A stretch of 25,051 nt of DNA from Chara braunii (lineage: Eukaryota > Streptophyta > Charophyceae > Charales > Characeae). Both the position numbers and the translations under genes were made by a program. The stretch is from NCBI GenBank assembly GCA_003427395.1, contig BFEA01000090.1:2886023-2911073 (forward strand). Direction: 5' to 3'. The notes beneath the pieces are model-generated. The model was not told the origin of the DNA, did not search any database, and was given only the letters and a program-made list of their open reading frames with translations. Below, one piece after another: positions 18,001 to 25,051 of this stretch; position 1 is the stretch's first letter; every line of letters begins with the position of its first letter.

Positions 18001-18572
18001 CAGCGCTTCCAGCGTCCATTCGATGTGTTGTGCATGATGTCGTCCATATACACGATTACGCTGAAATTAATCATCCCCTGCGTTAACCGAGTCTTGTTGA
18101 CAAAGTTCTGGAACGTTACGTTCATCGCTCTTTGAAAGGTACTTGGCGCATTGCGGATTCCCATCAGACACCGAGCCCACTGCCATGTGCCTTTGAGCAA
18201 AACAAAAGCGGTTTTTGGCCGGTCTTCCTCCTTAACCTGGATATGGTGAAATCCATGACGAATATCGGACTTACTAAAGTAATTAGCACATCCAATCGCA
18301 TCCAGCAAATCGTCAATCCGGAGGTGAGGATATTCATCTTTGATCGTGATATCATTCAGCTTACGATAATCGATGCAGATGCGGATTGACCCATTCCTTT
18401 TAGGTACTAATACGACCGGGAACGACAATGACCCAATGGCTGGTTCAATCCATCCATTAGATTCAAATTCCCTAATCCTCTGTGGAGCTGGTTTTTGTTC
18501 CGCAAGGGAGTATCGATATGGTTTGCAGTGGATCGTAGGGTGGTTTCCGGTCTGGATTTCGTGCTGAATCAC
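18001..18572 (-). pseudogene. Ty3/gypsy reverse transcriptase
   Basis: Fingers and palm of a Ty3/gypsy RT. Visible blocks are IQHEIQTGNHPTIHCKPYRY, VVLVPKRNGSIRICIDYRKL (residues 53-72), DEYPHLRIDDLLDAI, FSKSDIRHGFHHI (residues 99-111, first catalytic Asp 103), GIRNAPSTFQRAM and VIVYMDDIM (residues 172-180, catalytic Asp pair in YMDD). Catalytic residues are intact, but the frame stops soon after YMDD. It is preceded, one frame away, by the linker that normally leads into RT. Confidence 0.95.
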
Positions 18573-18850
18573 TAACGATAGTCGGTCACACTAATCGTTC
18601 CCTGATATTCCTTTAAAATATCCGCGATTAGGTGGTGGATTTCGTCTGGCACGTTGTCAAGCGCATCGGTCCGGCACCGCACAAGGCAGCGCGGGATCTT
18701 CCCGACCGCGTCACTCACGATCTGGTTTAAGTCCTTCGTCGCGAATATACATGGAGCTTCCGCAAGCCGCTCCGGCCGAGTGCGCCAGCCATACCTCCCT
18801 CGAACCCCTACGACAGGAAAGGGCCTACGCGAGGCAGGACTTACCTCCAC
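18573..18850 (-). pseudogene. Gypsy pol segment just upstream of RT
   Basis: The reading ends with DEIHHLIADILKEYQGTISV, which is the helix and linker typically preceding gypsy RT. It shifts frame at 18572-18590 into IQHEIQTG of the RT. Further upstream (N-terminal) residues are not recognisable, and I could not find a protease active site or a gag zinc knuckle up to 20.4 kb, so the 5' half of the element is missing or decayed. Confidence 0.7.
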
Positions 18851-18980
18851 CTTACGAGAGCTGTCACCTCCCTTCGGTGGGCGTATCCCCGCCGAGCTAC
18901 CTGTCCACAGTACAAAAGCTGATCAGTTGCAATTGCAGAGGTGGACCAGTCGAGGGCGTTTCTCGTTTCCTGTAGCATAG

Positions 18981-20390
18981 GGGGTACGCGCGGTAGTACG
19001 TCTCTATTGGACCCGCACGCGAACCGGCATCTTGGGGGGGCTGAGGTCCCAAGCGCGACTCGTCATCGGTCGACTAGGACGCATCTCACACGCCACGCGC
19101 ACACCACTATAAAGAACATGAAAATAAAAGCACACACACATACACACGTCCATATACATATACAGAACGACACTGAACAAACAACGCGACAACACTCCTA
19201 GTCCCTTAGTAGCCATCCCATAACTTTCCGACGCGGAAATCGGATAGGCGTCGCGCGCGAGACTTAGTATAAAAATTGTGCGGACGCAGGACTAACTCAT
19301 ATCGACTTGCAATGCAAGCGTATGCAAGCTGTCGCAATAATGACGTACTACGTAGTACCCATACTCATTCGGTCCTCGTTAATCTTGAGGGTCGCATTCG
19401 ACATTCAAGTATCGACTGACACGCGCCTTAAGGGAATGATCTCTCAACGCTGGACAACAGCCAAGTGCGGCTGAAAACCACACCCTCTTCTGCACCCTGC
19501 AGAGAGTGGGTGATACACAAGTTCATACCTATGGTGGCAATCGTCTCTTATTGCCCTTGAGACCAACTCCATCATCAAGGGTCTGGGGAGAAGTCAAGAG
19601 GTTTGACTTTGACGGCTGCCACGGACTACAACGTCCAACTATGAATTCTAAAAAGCACAGGATAACAAGGAATCCCCGTTTTCTCTAAAAAACATAATCT
19701 GTTTAACCCATAGGCGCGGTCACTATAAACCGCACAAAACACTCAAGACATACATATTCACATATATATAGAGGGTTATAAGTATGTGACGAGCACTTCT
19801 CATAATCACTGTGGGGCTCCTCTCAGCCATATATACATATATCTGAACGCAGGCAATCAAATCCAAAGTCCGAATCATCAAACGTACCTGCAATCATATC
19901 AAAGATCCAACCAAAAGTCCAAACACTACACGGGGTCAACTTCAATCATTCTATGCATTCACACCCCTTGCTTTGAGCCATACAAGCATCAGTCTTGGTG
20001 CAACTCTCAAAATAAAATACTCGGTACTTTTCTTTAAATGACCATTCAAATAAAGTCTGGGTGAAAACACAACAAAACAATTCAAATCACAAGGTCAAAG
20101 CCTTTAGGTTGAGTAACAAAAGTGGAATGGAGTTGAGTTGTAAACTGACGAATCGGCAACCGACCTATTATCAATGATAATATAAGGTGATCCTTGTAGA
20201 ATCAAGCTCAATCTAGCCCAAATCCTGAATCAATCGATCAAGAAGACTTGTAACACATGACATGTCAATCCCCAAGTTAAATCTATAAGTCCGTCGAGAA
20301 TAATCCCCATATCACGATCTCACTCAAATCATCCTAATTAACTAAGCCTAATTCTAGCTCTAAGCAAGTGCCGAAAGAAAGGTGGACCCT
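18981..20390. other. Non-coding stretch right of gypsy pol
   Basis: No credible ORF. A CA-rich patch lies at about 19129-19170 and a perfect 14-bp palindrome, GTACTACGTAGTAC, at 19345-19358. AT-rich patches with TATATA-like words lie at 19755-19845. If this is gypsy leader or gag territory it is too decayed to read. Confidence 0.5.
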
Positions 20391-20394
20391 GACA

Positions 20395-20455
20395 GAGTCT
20401 CCTCTATACAGAGTGGGCCGCCAGAATCGCCACCTGTCAAAATAGATTATATCTT
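20395..20455 (-). other. Possible LTR/primer-binding junction of a gypsy element
   Basis: On the minus strand the sequence TTTTGACAGGTGGCGATTCT, followed by GGCGGCCCACTCTG, resembles the GGTGGCGACTCTG-type words I associate with LTR ends of plant Ty3/gypsy elements. The position, upstream of pol on the same strand, is suitable. This is a resemblance from memory, and no second LTR copy is in the window to prove the boundary. Confidence 0.25.
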
Positions 20456-20469
20456 CTCTTAAACCAAGA

Positions 20470-20750
20470 AAATTTCGGCAGCGCTTCCCGTAGGAAAAAT
20501 GTCTTTTCGGAATTTATATCAACCTAAATATAAAAACAAAAATAATCTTCAACCTTTCAAGGTCAAAATTTGTCTAACTCCTTGAATTAACAAAAAATTG
20601 GGCAGCACTCCCTTTAGAAAAGGAGACTCTCCAGATTTTTACTAAGTCATATATAAAAGTCACATAAACTGAACTTTGAAAAGACAAAATCTGACTAACT
20701 CCTTGGTTTCGTTGAAATTTTGACAGCGCTTCCCGTAGAGAAAGTGACTT
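20470..20750. repeat. Three degenerate repeats, period about 121-124 bp
   Basis: Copies begin near 20470 (TTTCGGCAGCGCTTCCCGTA), 20594 (TTGGGCAGCACTCCCTTTAG) and 20715 (TTTTGACAGCGCTTCCCGTA). The match extends upstream into GTCTAACTCCTTG and GACTAACTCCTTGG, so the whole period is repeated. No ORF crosses them. Confidence 0.8.
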
Positions 20751-21057
20751 AATAAGATTTATACAAGACCAAGAATAATAAAAGTTCCCAGAAAAGCAGA
20801 AATTGACCTAAGTAAAATAAATTTAGCTAAAAAAATGCAGGAATTGAAACTAACTTCTATGGCTATAGCACGTGGCGAGCAACTAAAGCAACTACCTATC
20901 AAACTAAAACTCAGACTAAGTAGTAGCCTCACTCAATCACATGTAGACCAAACCATAAAAGGTAAGTACTCTCTCCATCCCCAAGTCATTTTAACAAACA
21001 ATAGTTCGTAATCTTTCAATGATTTAACTCTTTATACCCAACTTACATAAGGCATAA

Positions 21058-21778
21058 AGTCAGGCCACCCAAACTTATGAGACATGCCTAACTTAGCCAT
21101 TGAGTATACACAAACAGAGGGCACAACTATTCTTTCTTCTTTGGACATATGACTAGGTCATTCTAGTCACCATGAACTTGTTTAATAGATAGGTTATATA
21201 TATCTCTCTGAACTTAATCTTCAAGGTGGGCGTAGGACTAAGCCATTCATCTTAGAAACAATGCGCAACCGACCCAAGTTACCCTCAGTTATACTCTTAA
21301 TCAATACTCTCTTCAGTTTGTGAAGCTATAGTCAGGCCACCCAAACTTATGGGACCCTGCCTGACTAGCCTGCTCATAAGTAAGATAGTTATAAAATATA
21401 GCAAAATTATAACCTTTGGGTTCCAGCATATGTGAGGCATTGGGTCAGACCACCTGAACTTACAAAACAGTCTGGCTCTCTGCCTGGTTCATTTATCTTT
21501 GAACCAAAGCAGAAAGAGGTTAAGCCACCCAAACTTATGGAACATGCTCAGACCTCCTCGTTCAGGAACTAAAGAAACTCACAAAAACCCAAAGTAAACA
21601 AGGCGAACAAGCCACCCAAACTTATGGAACATGCTTGGTCCCTGAAAAGTGATTTACATTCAGCCCTCATAAGTCAGAGCAACTAGACCACCCAAACTTA
21701 TGGAACATGTCTGACTCTCCAGGTAATTCAAAAATAAACATAGCACTGAGCCTTTCCAAACTTATGGAACAAGCCCAG
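21058..21778. repeat. Seven hairpins with conserved loop and covarying arms
   Basis: The core CCACCCAAACTTATGGAACAT (with small changes) occurs at 21066, 21338, 21451, 21526, 21613, 21689 and 21752. Each core is flanked by complementary arms. The arms differ between copies while keeping pairing: AGTCAGGC/GCCTAACT, TAGTCAGGC/GCCTGACTA, GTCAGAC/GTCTGGC, AAGC/GCTC plus GAGG/CCTC, CAAGC/GCTTG, AGAC/GTCT and CTGAGC/GCCCAG. Spacing is irregular, 63-272 bp. No ORF is present. Confidence 0.9.
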
Positions 21779-22470
21779 CCTTTGGTTGACCCAGTCAAAC
21801 ATGCAATACTGCCTTCCTCCCACCTTTCCCCAGATGCAATCCCACAATCTGCTTTCAGTCAGACAACCAAGACTGAAACTGCATTATACATACATTCCTT
21901 TATTTAGTCTGATCATGTCATGAAAGTCAAACTAAAACTCAAAATAGGGGTACAAACAACATACTCAGTCAAACATAGTAATGAATACAAGTAAAGGTTA
22001 TAATCAGGTTTATAGAAGGAAAGCAATGGTTACCTTTCAGTTCCAATCCCTGCCTCCAGAACTCCTCCTGCGTTCCGGCAGAGCTCCAACAATCGGTGGG
22101 CTGACTCATCACAGAGTCTTGCTGCGGTCCTACGGGTTGCAATCCCGCCTGCCGCCTTCCTCTCAGATCAGGACTAGACTTAGAGTAAGAAGGGCAGAAG
22201 ATAAGGGGTTTGAGACTCTCGAGATACAGGAGGGGGACAAACTCAACTCCCAAGAGAGGGCCTTAGTATATTCATGCGCCTGAGGGCCCCGCAATGATGG
22301 TCAAACAACAACAGCTTGGTCGAAACTGCAGTTAAACCGCCGACTATTGGCTCCCTGACGATCCTCCGAATCGCAACAATAACTCCCTGCTTGTAAAGTT
22401 TGATCACCTCTCTGAGTCTCAACACCTCTCCTTAGCCCAATCGTCGTCGCATAGCAGCCTGTAACAGTCA
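21779..22470. other. Non-coding stretch
   Basis: No recognisable gene. Short open frames occur at 21969-22283 without protein-like character. No further copy of the hairpin core is present. Confidence 0.5.
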
Positions 22471-22620
22471 GCAGCAGTATGGAGCAATATGCAGCAACCT
22501 GCCCTGGCCTTCAATAGCCAACAGCGGCCAGCAGCCGTCGATAGTAGCCAACAACAGTCAGCAGTCGTCGATAGTAGCCAACAACATTTAGCAGCAGCCT
22601 GCCATAGTTAGCAGGAAAGT
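22471..22620. repeat. CAG/CAAC-rich degenerate repeats
   Basis: GTCGATAGTAGCCAACAACA occurs exactly twice, at 22537 and 22567 (period 30), within a longer run of CAGCAG, CAACAG and AGCAGCC words. Confidence 0.85.
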
Positions 22621-23540
22621 CCTCAGTCTTCTTGGCTTGCTCCTTTGCCACTCTTCTGTTCACCAACGAACAACGTGCCGGCCCGCAGGTAGGTAGGCAG
22701 CCAGTGGGATGAATAGTGCATCCCCTAACTGGTGAGTCCCCAAGCTCTGCTGCGGTTCTCTCACAACTCCTGCCCTTTAATTAGTCCAGGTCATTCCGCC
22801 AAACTTGTGACCCAAAGTGCACTGGCCACTCGCTAGACTGCACTCTCACTGTCGGTTTGCTGTGGCTTACTCGACGCGCCGAGCTCTGTGCCGGCCTAGC
22901 AGATAAACCGGTGGTTTGACAGCCTACTCCCCTGCCTCTAGCACTGACATTCAAATGACAATACTTCAACCGATAAGTATGTCTTCTGCCCTGCAGCCGC
23001 CTCCTCACTTCTTCCACCTAAATGGGATGGGCCGCTAATCACCCCAACAGGTAAATCTCCAACCCACGCGACTTGCTCCCTTGCTGCCCATCCAGCGGGT
23101 GGGCAGCTCCCCAGCCAAATAGGGAAGCCTCTTATTCCGTGGATGACCCGTTGTCAGGCGGCCACAGGCAGTGCGCCGCCTGAGATCTGCAGTTTTGCGA
23201 CTTAGGCTCAGGGGCAAATCCGTTTTTTTTTATGGAAGTCTCGTGTGACCAGGCAACAAAATTAGGGGAACTCAGGGCACCCCTGGTTTTGGGGGCACTG
23301 AGCTTTATGAGTAACCCTCGAAGATGGTGAAATGGGTGACCGGACTCGGCATGTCTAGGAACTTCCATTTCCGACCGTTCTGAGGGTTAGACCGGGATTG
23401 ACCTGCCGCGGAGAGACATCAAGGGAGTTGACCTTGCCGCAATGTTTTTGCAGCATACGACCGGGGCGAAATGGGGCCTCTTAGTACCATAATTAAAGAT
23501 GAGAAGAAGAGTTAAGACCAGTAGGCGAGAAGGGAAAAAC
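22621..23540. other. Non-coding stretch
   Basis: I see no supported ORF, RNA gene or element boundary here. Confidence 0.5.
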
Positions 23541-23880
23541 ATAATATCCCCTTATTTCTTTTTTTTTTACAACATTTAATTTAAGGGGGAATACCGTTGT
23601 TATTTTATTTTTCCGACAATTAAATTAAAAACATAGAAAAAGATTAAAAATCGTAAAAGAGAAAAGAAAAACAAGGAATTCGGTCATTTATTTAAACTTT
23701 CCCCGGATTGAATTTTATGGAACTTACGATTTCCGACAACAGAATTAAGGAAAGAGGAGAATGATTAAAAACGATAAAAGGGACGGGAACCCATGACTAT
23801 TGGGAGATTGGGCTAATTTCGCTTTGGTCACCCGCCAACAGCTCTGACCCCGGATTGAGCATTTTCCCCGGATTATATCA
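23541..23880. repeat. AT-rich stretch with a 120-bp imperfect direct repeat
   Basis: TTCCGACAATTAAATTAA (23611) with GATTAAAAATCGTAAAAGAG (23642) recurs 120 bp later as TTCCGACAACAGAATTAA (23731) and GATTAAAAACGATAAAAGGG (23762). CCCCGGATT appears three times (about 23701, 23849, 23866). Confidence 0.65.
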
Positions 23881-25051
23881 GTTTNCACTACTGCCGATGA
23901 CCGAGGNTCCCTGCGTCGTTTTCGCTGGGTTGCTTGATTACCAACCTTATCGCAGTTGGGATGTTCTGAGAACGGGGGTCGCATGGACATGTGCTGCCTT
24001 GGGTCGACTATGGTGTTTGGTGCGGTACGGATATGAGGGTTGATACGGAGTGGCTACGTCCTACGTTGTCTGACGTGCTCCAAGTACGGTGTAGGCCCGA
24101 CGACAGCTGTTTCACTAAGGAGACTTATTTTCAGGTTCGGGACAGCTACGGTGATTTATTCTCAGGCCCGGGGCCACTACGACAGTTTTCCCAGGTTTGG
24201 GACCCTGACTGCAGTTCATTTTCAGGTCACCTACGACACGACTCCAACAGTTTAGTTCCGGATCGACACCAACACGACATAGCCACTTTATTTTTCAGGT
24301 TTGAGAAAGGACCGGTAGTGAGCGGTTTGACAGTGAGTGGTACCTTCTGGTGAAATCTGTTTCGGGTTGCTGTGTTTTACTCCATTGATGCTGGCACGAC
24401 ACTGGGACTGGGTACTACATCCTGTTCTCATTCTTTCGGGTTCGGATTGCAAGTCCGAAACAGGCTCGGTACTATCATGGTATTTCTGGTTTTCTACGGT
24501 ATCCGGCGTCGATACGGTGCGCGTCGCTGCACCGGTTTCAGGTTCGATATTGACAACTCAAAAGACTTGTTTCAAGTAGTTGCTTCTGGTTCGGCATGAC
24601 ATTCTGGTTCGGGACACGTTCGGTGGAGCGTTGGTGTGGTACGGACTGCTACAGCTCGGAACGGGTGTAACGGGTTTCGGCTCCTCCAGTCTTGCGGGAT
24701 CGTTTCAGGATTGACATTTGTCCGGGTTCGCTGATTGGGTAGACAACGGTACGGCCTGCAATACTCCGGATCGGCTTGTTCGGGATCGGTAACTCGAAGC
24801 CTGGCACAGGTCCGGTGGCACCGATGGGCCTGCAGTCGGTATCCCTGCACCTGCTCCTGTGGCCCTGGCATGAAGGGTCTCACAGACCAGAATTGGTCCT
24901 GGATCAAAGCTGCAAGTGTTGGTTTCGGGTCTGTCTTTGAAAATGCGAGTGCATTGGTACTGGTGGCCGCGTCCTCTGGTACTAGAGGATATAGGCTGGG
25001 TGACGAAGGGGCAAAGGGGGGAGAGCAGGGTGTACACAGTCCACATACCGG
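23881..25051. other. Non-coding, partly made of degenerate short repeats
   Basis: At 24127-24310 a unit resembling TTTTCAGGTTCGGGACAGCT ACG recurs with CAGG or CCGG starts near 24132, 24163, 24192, 24223, 24257 and 24296, at intervals of 29-39 bp. Words such as GGTTCGGGAC and GGTACGGACTGCTACAG continue further right. Ns lie at 23885 and 23907. The overlapping open frames on both strands look like products of this repetition rather than genes. Confidence 0.5.

Noticed and set aside
21058-21778. The seven repeats as a CRISPR array
   Set aside because: Spacing is irregular (63-272 bp), repeats are imperfect with covarying flanks, and the window is eukaryotic retroelement DNA.

Overview
The window is eukaryotic, repeat-dominated DNA with no intact host gene that I can recognise. 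The mix points to a plant or streptophyte alga: an L1-type LINE with a C-terminal zf-RVT zinc knuckle, a Ty3/gypsy pol gene, a tRNA-derived SINE, and several non-autonomous DNA transposons with terminal inverted repeats (TIRs). A charophyte such as Chara would fit, but the sequence alone does not prove it. Single Ns or short N runs occur at 3643, 6568, about 13724-13742, 23885 and 23907. Region by region: 1-506 holds simple repeats. 509-626 is a small foldback. 757-4224 is one LINE insertion whose 5' half (reverse transcriptase) lies inverted on the minus strand, while its 3' half (C-terminal region, zf-RVT, 3' UTR, poly-A) is on the plus strand; this is the structure expected from twin priming. 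4329-4571 holds two adjacent hairpins. 4962-5483 is a SINE with a perfect 12-bp target-site duplication. 6291-7356 is an element with 87-bp TIRs. 8020-8663 is a Harbinger-like MITE with 25-bp perfect TIRs and a TAA duplication. A short foldback family (eight half-copies) is scattered from 4.7 to 9 kb. 10411-10932 and 12366-12873 are two copies of a foldback MITE. A near-perfect palindrome sits at 13549-13917, with an assembly gap at its apex. From 18850 down to 13907 the minus strand carries a decayed but readable Ty3/gypsy pol: RT, RNase H, a PHD-type zinc finger, the H2C2 integrase zinc finger, the integrase core and a C-terminal GPY-like module. Two further ORFs follow on the same strand, overlapping at an ATGA. 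The frame is broken by several nonsense codons and a few frameshifts, so none of it is expected to make a full protein. The right-hand 6 kb (about 19-25 kb) has no convincing ORF but is highly structured. Three copies of a repeat with a period of about 121 bp lie at 20.47-20.75 kb. Seven copies of a hairpin lie at 21.06-21.78 kb, with a conserved loop of about 20 nt flanked by arms that change together so pairing is kept. CAG-rich repeats lie at 22.5 kb and degenerate 30-39 bp repeats at 24.1-24.3 kb. Part of this may be the long terminal repeat or leader of a gypsy element in the same minus orientation as pol, but no second LTR copy was found in the window. The items that most merit a second look are the PHD finger inside the gypsy polyprotein, the seven covarying hairpins, the ATGA-coupled 3' ORF pair and the twin-primed LINE.
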